Shown piece after piece: positions 11,961 through 23,887 of a DNA stretch of 64,000 nt. Source of the stretch: Dermanyssus gallinae. Its lineage: Eukaryota > Arthropoda > Arachnida > Mesostigmata > Dermanyssidae. A program made the translations under genes and the position numbers. The first letter of the stretch is position 1. Every line of letters begins with the position of its first letter. The stretch is from positions 118,512 through 182,511 of the forward strand of contig QVRM01003914.1 in NCBI GenBank assembly GCA_003439945.1, read 5' to 3'. The notes under the pieces were generated by a model. The model was not told the origin of the DNA, did no database searches, and saw only the letters and a list, made by a program, of their open reading frames with translations.

Positions 11961-12653
11961 AGCATCATACTATAATTGCTAAAGCATCATGGCACAGTGA
12001 AATAATATAAGTTGTCTGTTGCTCTTGAAAACTATTGGATCGCCAAACATTATCTTAGGAGAGATTGGAGGCAATATGCATAGCATGATAGGTAGTTACT
12101 CATAATAGGCCATGCAGAGCATGAAGTCGCATATCCAAGCGTTACGTAATGCCCACAGATGTATGTGTTTACAGTTCAACACTTTATTGCTCAAGTGGGG
12201 GAAAAACAAGCTTGTAAATATTTGAGAAACTGGTCCCGTTCACCATCTCTGTGTGTCGGCAATTGGCCCACGCGAGTGGTATATAACGTACGGCCGTTAT
12301 GGACAACAACGTCGACATTCTTTCTTTCTTTAGGATTGCAATCAGAAATCACGCCGCTGTGAGCTCGCTGATCAGACTTATTCATACACGCCAGCCCCGT
12401 CGGGGGCAGCGGGAACAGGCACAGTGGCAGGGCTAAACCGAGCTAGAGAGAGTATAATTACCATCGCGCTGATGTTGCCACTGCTGTTGTTAGCAAGCAC
12501 ATCATGGCGCGTCGCGTCACATCGATCAGCAGCGCATCGCGTTAGCGACCGTGACGGCAACTCTGCTGGCGACGACACGCCGTGAACACCACGAACACAG
12601 CAAAACTTCGGCAGAAACGCTGCGCGAACCAGCGCACGCACGGAGAGCGCCAT
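5243..12653 (-). CDS. mRpS18B: Mitochondrial small ribosomal subunit protein S18B (mS40), six-exon gene
   Basis: Structural protein of the mitochondrial ribosome small subunit. Coding exons in transcript order: 12597-12653 (inferred), 10259-10342, 9616-9771, 7076-7214, 6323-6382, 5243-5334 with TAG stop. All junctions keep frame; the total is 588 nt, 195 residues. Exon 4 carries the family signature GNPCPICRD with its CxxC pair, followed by QFISPYTG; exon 3 carries the conserved YGDEPVW and YRRNFKGQF blocks; the end VPFRHYNYEEFY is also typical. The N-terminus (MALSVRALVRAAF, then RWFSTSSRLL) is basic, Ser/Arg-rich and lacks acids, as expected for a mitochondrial presequence. The first exon rests only on that resemblance, its AAG-ATG-GCG start context and frame; an in-frame ATG lies 12 nt upstream at 12665. 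Donors of exons 1 and 3 are GTTCGT, so exact edges there are less certain. The neighbour PNUTS is divergently oriented. Exons 2-6 are near certain. Confidence 0.9.
5562..5605. repeat. (TA)22 microsatellite at the left end of the palindromic MITE
   Basis: Pure TA run ending at the first base of the inverted repeat. Confidence 0.99.
5606..6240. mobile_element. Near-complete palindromic MITE, about 635 bp, in mRpS18B intron 5
   Basis: The left half (5606 to about 5895) is the reverse complement of the right half (about 5945-6240): GTCATTCATATCGTTATG against CATAACGATATAGATGAC at the tips, TCTTGTTTAGGAGAGAGAG, AGTAGTTATTCTGCC and GCTTGCGTAGCGAAAAGCGA in mirrored order, with a short centre containing CGTTAACG on both sides. 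The tips begin AGGGTCAT/AGAGTCAT and both abut TA; the left one sits directly on a (TA)22 tract. No protein is encoded. Tc1/mariner-type mobilisation is inferred from the TA flanks. Confidence 0.85.
8097..8987. other. Unrecognised GC-richer segment between two (TA)n tracts in mRpS18B intron 3
   Basis: About 890 bases flanked by (TA)n at 8075-8096 and 8988-9012, visibly richer in C and G than the surrounding intron. Open frames of 80-110 codons occur but match nothing I know. The flanks recall those of the LINE fragment that follows, so an unidentified insertion is possible. Confidence 0.3.
9013..9601 (+). mobile_element. 5'-truncated LINE of the restriction-like-endonuclease class (R2/R4/Dong-like), 3' end, inserted in (TA)n
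   Basis: An open frame from about 9014 to 9400 (no native start; it continues from TA repeat) reads RHDDVCDRVARLLHERGHEV, then IKPDLVITKP, VWVLDAKD, DKITKYDVEFL and SMSGVWDSETASTLLGLG. This is the order of the C-terminal nuclease of R2/R4/NeSL-type LINEs: RHD start, central PD with downstream D and K-KY, and a closing W...LxxLG block. The reverse transcriptase is missing, so the copy is 5'-truncated. A 3' untranslated tail follows and ends CAACATTTTCTA before TATATA. The same tail recurs at 30983-31049. It lies in mRpS18B intron 3, opposite to that gene. Confidence 0.72.
10459..10489. repeat. (TA)15 microsatellite in mRpS18B intron 1
   Basis: Uninterrupted TA run between inferred exon 1 and exon 2 of mRpS18B. 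Confidence 0.99.
10865..12208. repeat. Perfect tandem duplication, two 672-bp units
   Basis: Unit 1 is 10865-11536 and unit 2 is 11537-12208. Every block I compared is identical at an offset of exactly 672, including the internal (TA)n, which has the same length in both (11235-11280 and 11907-11952). The first unit begins CACATAATCTGCCAATG, and the units join at GGGGGAAAAACA/CACATAATC. It lies in the inferred first intron of mRpS18B. Either a very recent duplication or an assembly artefact. Confidence 0.97.
11030..11190 (-). pseudogene. Fossil reverse-transcriptase fragment (also in the duplicate at 11702-11862)
   Basis: On the minus strand one frame gives RALDHNQF and the next gives ELLKLAEIGVSGRVLKLIKD. 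This resembles the LINE reverse-transcriptase stretch that reads KAFDxVDHxxLL...KLxxLGIxGxxLxxIxxFL. It is short and frameshifted, with no other RT motifs beside it, so the assignment is tentative. Confidence 0.35.
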
Positions 12654-15600
12654 CTTCACTGGCATGCAGTGGGGGGGCTATTGTTGTTGTTGTTGTTGAG
12701 GTTATTGTCGTTGTCGTCGTCGTCGTCGACGTTTCGAACTACGGCGCCGCGCAAGCCAAAGCGCGTCTCACCACTTCTCGCTCTCGGCCGTCGGTCACCG
12801 GTGACCGATTAAACAACAATAACGACAACAGTCGCTGTTTTCGAACGCGCGCGGACGATGGTGATGATATGATGGTTTGTGCTTGTTGTTGTTGTTGTTG
12901 CTGGTGGCGCTCTTGTTGTTGCCAGTCAACACTGAGCGGGCGACTTGCGCCAATTAGCCGCCGAACGAATGAATGGATGAATACTGGCTGCAGTCAGTCG
13001 CCTGGTCGCTCGTCAGGGAGCAGCTCGCGTTCTAGCAGACGAACTCTGCCGCCGCTAACAGCAATATTTCGTCTGAACGAATGGATGCAGCATTGTTAGC
13101 GGCGACTTGGCGAATGACCGCCCGCCGACCGCCAGCTGTGTGAAGCGGGCCAGCAAGCGAGCGCGCCAGCACGAATGAACGCATTGCCGCTTTGGCGCCC
13201 TTTAGGCGTGCGCACGCTTTCGTGTGTCGAGACTCGCCGAGGAGGCCAAACCCGAAACGTTTGAACATTTTTCTATTGGCAGCGCACTGCGTAACGTCCG
13301 ATTACAGCGGCGTCGAACGGCCACCTCAAGCTAGGATGACGCGTTAGTAATCTGTCGCCTAACGTTAAGCCGATGTAGTGAGTATTGCGTAAAACGCAAG
13401 AAATCCGGCCCGCGAGTTCAACGGCCGACCGCCCGGACGCGACGGCGGCAGTGCGACCGCCAGCAAAGCCCAATGCGGCGTGTCGTTCGGTTTTCGCCGT
13501 GGCGATGGCGAGAAATCGCGCCCCGTTGTGGCCGTTTGGTGGCCGCTGACGGACTGGCTGCTCAGATGAATTCGAGCAACGGTAGGTGGTGCGTCGTTGT
13601 CTTTTCGTCCGTACGCCATTCTTCACTACTACAACTACTACTACTACTACTATTACGCAGTGGATTCACCGCAGAGGCCGTCGATGAAGCAAGCTGCTGC
13701 TGCCGCTGCTGCTGTTGTTATCTATGCTAGTTGTTTGTTCGTAGGCTGCTAGATAAATGATGATCGTATGTTAGTAGGTTTTAGTAGAGATTGTTGCTGA
13801 TCTGACTGCTACGCTATCAGCGAAAGCGGATTTCGTTATTTCGCTGTACCGCTAACGCTGTTGACTGACTGACTCTGACTGTCAGACAGACAGACAGACA
13901 TAACGACGGAAAGACAGTAGTCGATCGCATCTCGTGCAGCCGTCGTCCATTTAGCTCTCATGTCGAAAAAGAGATCAAATCATTTTGTTGCTTGATTTCA
14001 TCATTCGACACGGGGGCGGGCACGTCACCACCGTTCTTCATTGTTACCACCACTACCATCATCACCACGATCATCATCGTTGTTGCTGCTGTTGCTGTTG
14101 TTGTTGGTTTTGGTTGTTGGCCGGGCGGAGGGAGACGGTGGTCGGTGGAGGCGGCAGGCATGAGAAGCTGAACGAACGACGTCTATTTGTCGGGCTGTCT
14201 GGCTGGCTTTCGAGCGCAGCGCAGGTTTTCAGCACTTTCTTCTTCGTTCATGTCGTAATGCTGCATACAGCAACTTCTGCTGCTACTACTACCACTACAA
14301 TCACCATCATGATCATCATCACCACTCGAATATTTCTAACTCTGATGATTGGTTTTGATTGAAAACCACTTCCACCACCACCATCACCACCACCACCAAC
14401 AACAACAACAGCAGCCACAAGTCAAGACTTATTAGGGCGTATACGCACGTGTCTGTGTGCAGGAGAGAAGTCAAGGTTTGTTGCTGACATTTCTTTCTTC
14501 GTTCGCTCGTATTCGTTGCCTCTTCTACTACTTCTTCGTCTTCTTCTGAGATTTGTTTATTATTATTATTATAATTGTTATTATTATTATTATTATTATA
14601 ATTCGTAGGACTATTTTTCCATACGTACTCGTGTTGTCTCACTCGTCGCATTCCGCCGCGGTGGTTCCACCCACCCCCTCCCCAAGCCAGCGTAGCGTCA
14701 TCGTGATCGTCGCCGTTGGTGATTGATGGTGTTTTACTTACTTGATGTCCAATTGTGGCCCGATGAAGAAGGCCTTCTCTCTGATCGACCGGCCTCCATC
14801 CACTTCATGGCAGGCATGGTGGTGACGACAGAACATGGCGTTTACTGGACGCAGTGATTGATATACATGGATGAAACGGGATAAAGCTGCTGTTTGTGAT
14901 CCTGCTGATGATGATGATGATGAGAATACTGACCAATATGGCAGCCAAGCATGTTCCACGGTTGCTGGTAATGTTGTTTCTCCTTTGCACCAGTAGAGTC
15001 GTCACGTCTGCAACGTGATCGCGACCGCGCCTGCAACGACGGCTGCGTGGGCTGATTGATGGTGATGACAACGGTGACCAAAATAACGAAGAAAGCCAAC
15101 ATTAACCTTCGACTATAATGGCGGCGGCGACAACAACAACAACAACCATGATGATGATGATGATGACAATGTCGAAGTGCTTGTCGCAATGTCCTAGTTC
15201 TTTTGATGATGATTATTATTCTACCAGTTGTTTAACAGACGAATCCCACTCATCCCAAATAGATCTATTATTATTATTATCATTATTATTATTATTTTAC
15301 TATTATCATCATACCAGTTATTAAACAGAGTAATTCCACTCATCCCAAATAGACGTAATTTGTTTAGCTGTCTTTGCACCCGCCTTCGAACGCCGCGCTT
15401 ACCTCTCTATCTCAACGCTTAGGACTAATCTAGTCATCTTTGTTCATCATATTCAGTGAGTGATGTCAATGAAGTACAACAATTCAACAACACACGCAGA
15501 GATTGACGATGGTCGCCGAAAAGCTGCTAGTCGTCAGTAGCTTCGTGAGTCGATGACGAAAACACAAAACGAAATTGAATCAACTATTTTGATTTGTTGC

Positions 15601-15956
15601 TTCTACTGCTGCTGCTGTTGGTTTTGCAGCAGCTGTTGCTGCTTTTCGACGTGTGTGTTTCGCCGTCGTCGCCGTTGTTTTGCCAATAGGTCAGGCTCAG
15701 TTTAACGCGAATTCGTGTGGTGATTCAAGTTAGTGACATGTTGATGATACAGCAGCAGCAGCAACGCATTGCGGTCTGTGGCCGCAGTCTGTGAATGTGT
15801 GCGTGAGGCTTTAATATCGATTAGTCAACGATGTTTCAGATTTTTTTGGGGACGCACTTACTCGTGAGATAGCGCAGTGGCAGCGGGACATTAAAATCAG
15901 CTCCATAGTTGCATAGCCGTTCCCTTTATAAGAGGATCGACGGCCGTGCTCAACGA

Positions 15957-15971
15957 GGGGGGGGGGGGGGG
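15957..15971 (+). repeat. Guanine homopolymer, G15
   Basis: Run of 15 G. Long G runs can form quadruplexes and are error-prone in sequencing, so its exact length is doubtful. Confidence 0.9.
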
Positions 15972-17100
15972 TTGCGTTCCAGTTAGTTCGAATTGGTTAA
16001 TTTGCTAATTTTTTTCAGGCCTCAATATAATACCAGCTAGCAGTCGGGCCGGGTTTCGTAGTAGGAATCAAGAATTCATGGGTGGAGCACAAGTCAAATG
16101 CGAGTAAGTGAGATTCTACTCCCACTCGAGGAAATATTCAAGGCAGCGGTTACGGCCAGTACACGGACAAGGAAGGACTTTGTTGGTGTCGCCGTTGTTG
16201 TTGTTGTTTTTACAGTAAGGATAATCAATTTGTTGTTGTTGTTGTCGCCGCATTTGTGTTACGATCTTAGAGATCCTTTACTGTGTGTTGCGATGATCGT
16301 GTTCGAATGGATGTGTTGGATCTTTTGTTGCCCGTCTTTTAAGCGTCGCCATCGCTGCTTCAACGGCTACCGCTGTCGTCGGCGTCCGCCATGACACTCT
16401 GCGGAGGCGTATAGGCCTCTCCGTATTATTCACAGGAAGACCACACCCATGAACGACGGATTGATGTGCACGAGATATATATATATATATATTTTTTTTA
16501 ATATATATATACAAAGACAGGTATACAGCAGCTAGAGTTTCTTATTCGCCAACTCTCATCTCAATAGACTCTTCGAGCAACAACACCGATTCGACTGAGC
16601 GAGCGAATGCCCATGCAGGCAAGTGAGGAGGCAGCGCTGCGTATTCGTCGGCCAGTGTGCTATATGAAAGTGTCGTTAACCAGACCATGGCAACTAATGC
16701 TACTCGAGCCTACTATTACGTCTACTACTACTACTACTACAGCGACCACTAAAGCCAGCTTTTCATAGGGCTAGCACCGTTAAGCCTATTTCGTCATATG
16801 CCTAGATCGTAATATCGCCAGCCTGCCACAGCATAATCACCATCGTCCTCCTCATGGTCATCACCATCATAATTACCAGCATCGCGCTGACCGTCTTCAT
16901 CGTCATAAACTTCGCGTCAATGTACGCCGATCGTTGAGGCTGAAAAGATGGCAACCGTTGCTGTGGCAACAGCGACAAACATCGATAAGGTTGAGTGTTG
17001 TACAGAGCAGAGATAGTACAGGCAGTCATCTAATCAGTCAATCGCTCATTCGCCATCCCTCCACCTCCATCTTGATAAATGCTCATATGTCTAGCCAGGA

Positions 17101-17170
17101 AGCCATGGCCGCGTTGTCGCAGTTGTTGTTGTTACAACAACAGCAGCAACAACAACAACAACAATATTAA
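17101..17170 (+). repeat. (TTG)/(CAA) mirror-complementary repeat
   Basis: CAGTTGTTGTTGTTACAACA is followed by CAG/CAA triplets to TAA, so TTG triplets face complementary CAA triplets and can pair as a hairpin. The plus frame reads MSSQEAMAALSQLLLL then about ten Q and Y. It looks protein-like but has no support beyond composition. Confidence 0.5.
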
Positions 17171-18097
17171 CCGTCGACGACAGAGAGCACTGAAATGAAC
17201 ACTGCAGTTGATATGTGAGCTCGGGTTTTCACCCGGATAATGGCGGACGAATGACGTGGCGTCGGGCGTGATGCGAATTGTTGGCACACTACTGCTGTGA
17301 CAGCCATTGTTGTTCATTTTTATAACTTTTATTATGTTATTGATTTATTTTGTTATGTTTTTTTTCAGTAGTAAAAGTTCGGCGTGCACAAGGCCCTTTG
17401 TAAGTCTCACATACAATTCTAGCTTAATATTACAATACTAATACGATATGATTGTAATCATGATTACTATTCTTACAATGAAGTATTATCAATTATAATA
17501 ATAATAGTATGCATGTATCATGCTGATTACAATTCATATTGCTACCGTCTAAACGTGTGGCCTCATTCTCTCCTAATCTTGACCTAACCAATGATATCTT
17601 CTATGCGAAATTTATCATTATTATTATTATTATTATTATTTATTAATACTACTACTATTATTTATTTTTACATATACACACACCAAATGGATTGAGTTTT
17701 CGATCAGCTAGGGTCGAAGCGGAAATTGAGTCAACTCGCGTACCGATGGTCTATCGCAATTTCTGGTGCTGTTTGAATTCATCATCAATGTGGTGGTGAT
17801 TATCTATAATGTTGTTGTTGTTGTTATTGCTGTCGTCGGCATTCATGATGATGATAGTGCTAACTATGGCGATGTTAGTGGTTACTATAGTGACATTTAT
17901 TATTGCCTGTTACCGCTGTTGCTCTTCGAGTGAACGATCGGATCAAGCAGAGTTCTGTCTATGGCTATGTCGCAGGCTCCGTTGCAAGTAAGCAGGCTTA
18001 TGGACGGATTGACATTATCGTTGATAACATTTTATATTGCTTTAGCCTAGCGGGTTCTTACCGCTAAGGTATTGGCAAGTATATGCATCTGTGCATA

Positions 18098-18141
<44 letters not shown>

Positions 18142-18267
18142 CAATGGAATTAATTGGAAATTTAAACGAGATCAGTGGTGAATACTAAATGACGCGAGCT
18201 TCAGGTGGCATAGGTCGTCTTACCCGTTGTCTCGTGTCACCATTTTTCTTGTACGATCATTGTTGAC

Positions 18268-18303
<36 letters not shown>

Positions 18304-18629
18304 CCAGAAGTAATTTTTTCGATCTTTTGTCCGTATAAAACGTAATAATACCTAGTGGAACTAAGTTAACTTAAAAGTGTCGATTTTATTATTACGATTG
18401 GGCGACGATTGAGTTGCGGACTCTTCAGTTGACTTCTATCGGGCATGAATGAGCTCGATGGAAGCATTCGCTATCCTACGGTTGCAGCTCGTCTATAAAA
18501 TTCCTACGTACGTATCCATCTCTATATAACAAACTTTCTCTCTCTGCTCTTGCTAAAAGAGAGATAGTTTGTAACTCTCCGATCGTTTAAGTTGCTTATT
18601 CCTACGCAGCACTAACTTAGCAATCATAG

Positions 18630-18630
<1 letters not shown>

Positions 18631-18667
<37 letters not shown>

Positions 18668-18681
18668 CACCATTTTAGGAC

Positions 18682-18729
<48 letters not shown>

Positions 18730-18753
18730 CAGCCTTTTAGAACCCTTTTATAG
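18631..18753 (+). repeat. Two-unit satellite: (TA)n plus about 20-base spacer
   Basis: The block (TA)n-GCACCATTTTAGGACCCTTA is followed by (TA)n-GCAGCCTTTTAGAACCCTTT. Spacers differ at a few positions only, so a unit of roughly 60 bases, including its TA tract, has been duplicated. Confidence 0.85.
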
Positions 18754-19554
18754 AATATCAACTAGACTCTGGCTGGCATATGGACGACAACGAGGCCCTA
18801 TCCTTGGTCGCGTCTCGTCACGTCGACCGCTCCCGTCACCGAATGCCGCCTCTAACCGCCGCGAACGAGACCAACAAACCGAGTAATGGCTGCATTGTCG
18901 CATGCGATGAGGGGCTGCCAAAGCCGTAGAGTTGTTTGTTGTCGGTGTTGCTGCTGTTGTTTCTGTGAACGTGGCCAGTAACATTGGTAAGGTTACATAC
19001 ACCCCTCGAACTGGCTGGTTTTCTGGACTGGCGGCCGTTGTTGTTGCCTACGTCGCGTGGCGAATAGCAAGCACCTGTTTCATTCTCTGGCTTCGCCGAG
19101 TGATCTGCAGTCGTTTCTTGGCAGTTGGCCGGTCTAGCGTTGATATTGGCCTCGCTCGTGGTCGTATAACTGATTTTGTGAGCCATGTAGTCATTCATGA
19201 TCGGCACGTCCCACACTATGCCCCGACCTATGCTTGAGCTTGATGAAGTGAAGAAGAAAATAACATGTCAGTGAATTGTTGTCGGTCTAGTTTCTGGCCA
19301 GTGCAACGCTTGCTTGCGGGGTCCAACTGCTTCCGCCCAAGTTGCTGAACGAATAGTGTTATTGTTGCTTCTTCTTCTACAATCAATAACAACAGCAGTT
19401 TTCCAACGTTTTGTATGACTTTGTTAGTTTGTACTACTTGTTAACTCGTCGAGTATGTTGTCAACTTGACGCTTAAGTAATCATACTTAATGCGTCATTG
19501 GCCATGTTATTGTTGCGAGGGTCACCGCTGCAGATGTCGCCTCGGCAGGTATAG

Positions 19555-19585
<31 letters not shown>

Positions 19586-19630
19586 TGACCCATATATATA
19601 GGATGCAGTGACCACTCCTATATACTATAA

Positions 19631-19760
19631 TGGCGGCGTGGCTAAGGGACTAGTGCGCTAGTCATGGTTGTCATCCAACGGCGTGTCGCCGGTTCAATCT
19701 CTATTGATGATCGATTTTTCTTTGAGCGATGTTCATTGAGAATAGATGATACACCATACC
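19631..19760 (+). repeat. Possible second tRNA-derived SINE family
   Basis: GTGGCTAAGGGACTAGTGCG resembles a tRNA A-box half with a D arm, and GCCGGTTCAATCTC about 40 bases later resembles the B box. No cloverleaf with paired acceptor ends is evident and no discriminator or terminator is seen, so a tRNA-derived repeat is more likely than a tRNA gene. The 3' limit is not defined. Confidence 0.4.
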
Positions 19761-20911
19761 ATCCTTCATGCCACAATGACTGTTGGAGAAAACCTAGGTA
19801 TCTCAACATGTCCGGCTTTCGGTGCATTCATGATATGCCTCTGGATGAGTTCCAAGCCCGTAGAGGACAGATGATGGTCTAGAATTAAAAACTCTTTAAA
19901 AATGCTTCTAATTCTAGGTGACCCGACAAGAGGAACGCCGATAATATGGCTAGCGGACATAGAACGCCCGTTTGATAAGTTCCTATATCGGCAAGATCGA
20001 TGCGTTTGCTGAGCAACATCGCTCTCGTTCTCTGTGCAAATTTCTCTCTCGATCTCTCTCTATCTCGCTTGCTCCCTTAAACTCTCTGTGTATTTTCCAC
20101 ATGCATTGCACAGTGACGTCAAGGTGCAAATTCGCATATTTATGCATACGCAAATGAACGCCGCGTAGATACGTACACGTACATGCAGGCTCAAATACAG
20201 CCATAGGCGGCGGCTAGCTATAGGCAGAGCGCGCGGCAGAATGCAGTGAGTGACTCATCGGCTCTCTAATGGCTCTTCTCGTTGTCGCCGCCGCTTTCGG
20301 TCGGTGGTTCATGGCGGGCGAGCGTAAAGCCAGTATTTCGTAACTGATGCTGCTGCTATAGCTTTTACTTTATGCAAACAATAGTCCAACAGCGACAATG
20401 CGCAACACAGCCTCCCCCGCCCCGCCGCTATTGCTCCTGCCGACTGGCTCGCACAGCACGACAGCTAATGAATGGTGGTACCGACCGGCCGAATAAGCGC
20501 GCCGGCCTTGTGGTGGTGAAGAAGAAGCGGCGGCGGCTCGAGTTCAGCGCACGGAGGCAGGCAAAGCATTGAATTGATGCTGGTGCTGGTTGAGTTGAGT
20601 CCTCGTCATCAGCCACCACCACCAGCATCATTATCGTCATTGCTGCTACTATTATTATCGTTGTTGTTGTTGTTGCTGTTGCTGCTGCTGTTGTTGAGGT
20701 TAGCAACTAAAGCTGTTCGAGTATGCACGCCTATAATATAGTGACTATAGCTCTTATAAATACATATATATAGTATGTACTTACAATATATATATATATG
20801 GCTACACCAATTCGTAGTCCACACATTAAAATCATTAGACGGGTGAAAAACGCTTGGTTCTACTAGTTTTAACTATATGGATAATTTGAAACCACAACAA
20901 GTATACGAAGT

Positions 20912-20913
<2 letters not shown>

Positions 20914-20954
<41 letters not shown>
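20914..20954. repeat. (TA)20 microsatellite
   Basis: Uninterrupted TA run followed by a short GT run. Confidence 0.99.
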
Positions 20955-20960
<6 letters not shown>

Positions 20961-23037
20961 ATCAACAATTTCTACTTGCATATACTTGTACAGTCAATAT
21001 AACTGAACTGTAGACAGTGATGTCTTGGCGCTAAATCAAGGTTTCGAATTCTGCCCCGATGATAAGATAAACTAATCTCTAATGCAGGAACCGGCATGAT
21101 AAGTCATTCGCAATGCAGGATCGTTTTCGGGACTCTCTGAGAAGTACACGCCTGAGTAAAACGAGGTGACGAAGGCGGTATTGGAAAGGGCGTCCAATCG
21201 TATGCGGAAATCTGCGGCTGCTAATTGGATGAGGCTATCTCGATGCACGAGAGGACCCTCTCTCTCTTCCTCTTATCGCTGTAGGCCTGAGGTCGCTGCT
21301 TGGTCTCCGAGGCAAAGAAAAGCGACGAGTTAGTTTGGGAAGGTGGTGGAGAGACACTACCAGAGCAGGGGCGCGTAGGTCTACAGATCCCTCCTGATCC
21401 CTGTCCAATCGACCTCAGTCTTCTTCATAACTCATTCGTGGGCTTGAGCTGTAGCAGCAACATCTTCTGCATGTCAACAAATCTCGCATTGGTTCATTGG
21501 CTCGTGTTCGCTCGTATGCTATGCTCACGAAGTGTGTATATGTTCAGTTAATTTTTGGAGGGACGAGTTAACGCTTTGGCGCGGTACCATAGTATCGATG
21601 GCTTGAAATCGTCGTCGTCGTGTGTTATAAAGTGAGTTTTAGCGTCGTGTTGAGCCACATACTGTTCGCCAGGCAAAGTACAAAATGAAAATAAGTGTAG
21701 CAGCAAGCTTATCCTTCTGCAGCAAATGTGACGGCTATACAACCATGCGGGCATTCAGTCAGTTAGCGTTCAAAACGACAACAGACTCTCGTCGCAATCT
21801 CCTCTGAGTTAATCGGTTTATAGCCAGCTAGGTTGTCTCCGAATCTTCTGTGCTGGTTCAGCAAAGTATGTTGTAATGTAACACAACGAAGTCGTCGTGG
21901 TGGCCTGTCAGTTACGTTAAATCAAACGGCGAATACGCAAGCAAAATGTGCATGACTGACGTAGTTACACACGTAACAGCAAAAACGTGACTGAATGACA
22001 GCTTCAGTCGGCATAATCGTTTATGAGATTTTTCTGTTAGTCGAAGTACTTTTGGCAAATTATTGCCACTCGTGTGTTGACATCGTAATTGTTGCGTACG
22101 CTTTGTTCGAATGGCTAATCTCGGCGTGTCTGACTGAGTATTAGCTAGTGGTCGTGAAAGTGAGGGCCAATACAAGAGCCTGAGGAAGGTGAAATCGTTT
22201 CTAGGTGGTAGCGTTTTGTTCGTGGTATGTTTTGTTTGCTATCAGAAGGTGTCAACAATTCGCAAATTTTCAGAATACTACTGTTTTTTATAATAGTTAT
22301 TTAGTATACTAGAAATATTTTTTTAGTACCTTGTGCGAGCCTCCCTGGCAGATGGAAGATGCGTCCGCACCGAGCGGTTTAGGGACAACTTGCGGGAATG
22401 AATGTCTTTCTGAATGTCGAGATGTTATACGAAAAAACACGAACACCAGACTACACCGCGTTGATGTCATTGCAGCACTGGTCATTTAAGCACATTTTTT
22501 ATTTTATAGATTTTGCGAGCTTCTCCTAATGAGAGATTTTTTTATGCAAGGAATACTCTAATTGAGTCATGAATTTAAGTCCCCGAAAACCAGACGTGTG
22601 TCTCTTATGCGAGATCGTCATGTAATGGCATGTATAGCACATCGGTGTAAACGGCGTCGCGGTAGTAGCGGAGCGAGAGACGCTGTCCCTGTAGATATGC
22701 AAGGTTTATAGCGGCTGGTCTACGATTACTGCAGACATCAACGTTTCGTTTACTTTTTGTTGATTTGCTGTCGCTGCAAATTCCGCGGTTGTAGAATTGC
22801 ACAGCGCAAAATAAGATCTGCGTGAGGTGCGAGAAACAAATCTGGGTGGGGGTTTAAATTGTTCAGTTTCTACAGTTCAAATACTTGATCAACTGCGTCT
22901 TAGGAAGGATACAAGAAGCATTACATGCGTTAGCTTTTTTTAGTCAGAAACCATTCGACGGAAGGTTTTTTAGACCGGTAGCGGGGAGTGCAATCAGTCG
23001 GTGGACGAAATTATTAACTGTGCGTATTTGTTTCATT

Positions 23038-23130
23038 TGCAGGAACGGCTGAACGAGAAAGAGGAGCGTCGTGAAGAGGTCGCTTATCGTACCCGGGACA
23101 ACGAAGAGCAGCTCGTAGGCTCACTCTAGG
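23038..23130 (+). other. Candidate exon upstream of the PNUTS start, coding status unclear
   Basis: A strong acceptor-like TTTGTTTCATTTGCAG is followed by an open frame rich in Glu and Arg (ERLNEKEERREEVAYRTRDN) that stops at TAG after 28 codons. It could be a terminal coding exon of an unrecognised plus-strand gene or an untranslated PNUTS exon. No donor could be assigned with confidence. Confidence 0.2.
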
Positions 23131-23887
23131 GTACATCGAGGTGGCGAAGGACTGAGCGGCTTCGAGTGCGCAAATCAGCCGTAGTGGTTGTTCTGGGAGG
23201 AGGCTGGCTGACCAGGGCGACAATTTAGTCGTCCAAGCAACTGATTCTCGAGTCGCAATCGGCTCGCTAATGTGTACTGGTTGAGGGTAGTGTTCAGCGA
23301 AGAGAACGATGGGTGTTGGGCGTTTAGTACGTCAGGGGTCCTGGCTAGCGGTCTAGTCGCTTTGGCATTGACCACTGCCCGCGAGTCCTGGGCTAAACGC
23401 TGGGCTCGGTGGGAGCAGGACGTGCCGTGGGGCTCGTCGAACATTGGCTGGTGTATCGAAATTCCTGGCTAATGGTCTAAAAATCCAACTTACTACCCAC
23501 CTATCACTGCTACCACTCCTACGATCATAACAGAGCAACAAGAACAACAACAACAACAAAACAGACAACCGCGTGAGGGCCTTTGGATACGTCTAGGGCA
23601 ACTAGAGAAGAACGCTACGAATAACATCAACAACAAATGCCGCAGGCAGGAATACATCCGTAGCAGGAGACGCCATTAGTAGTGAGACAAGATACGAAAG
23701 GGTCACGGGGCTGTATAGTCTCTGCGGTCGTAGCTTATTATTATATCTTTTGCTATAGTAATAAGCTTCGATAGGAGGCACAGCTCTGCTTCTCTATTAC
23801 GGCGTTCTTGGCGTAGCACGGGTCTGGTGCCCAGGGTGTTTCAACTCGTTCCGAAGAGACGGCTCCAGAGTTCGCGTAGACAAAAAC

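Larger units (their letters stand above)
12660..23880. other. Spacer between the divergent mRpS18B and PNUTS genes, dense in trinucleotide repeats
   Basis: No conserved protein was recognised. The part nearest mRpS18B (12.6-13.6 kb) is GC- and CpG-rich, as expected for a promoter area. From 12.7 to 17.8 kb and near 20.6 kb there are many short runs of GTT/AAC, GTC, CTA, CAC/CAT, TTA and GAT, for example 12682-12735, 13627-13656, 14370-14412, 14558-14601, 15262-15297 and 17119-17164. They produce apparent poly-amino-acid frames on both strands. (TA)n tracts lie at 18103-18130, 18271-18301, 19557-19585 and 20914-20954. Untranslated PNUTS exons may lie here. Confidence 0.6.

Noticed and set aside
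10865..12208. CRISPR-like or satellite array
   Set aside because: Only two long identical units and no spacers; a tandem duplication in a eukaryotic genome.
14319..15422. Several frames coding for long N, H, S, I or Y runs
   Set aside because: Direct consequence of trinucleotide repeats, present on both strands and in several frames at once.
15866..15945. tRNA-like GAGATAGCGCAGTGGCAGCG
   Set aside because: Good A-box-like start but no B box or acceptor pairing could be found.
18836..19216. 126-codon minus-strand frame
   Set aside because: No motif, no start context, no neighbouring exons; retained only as background.
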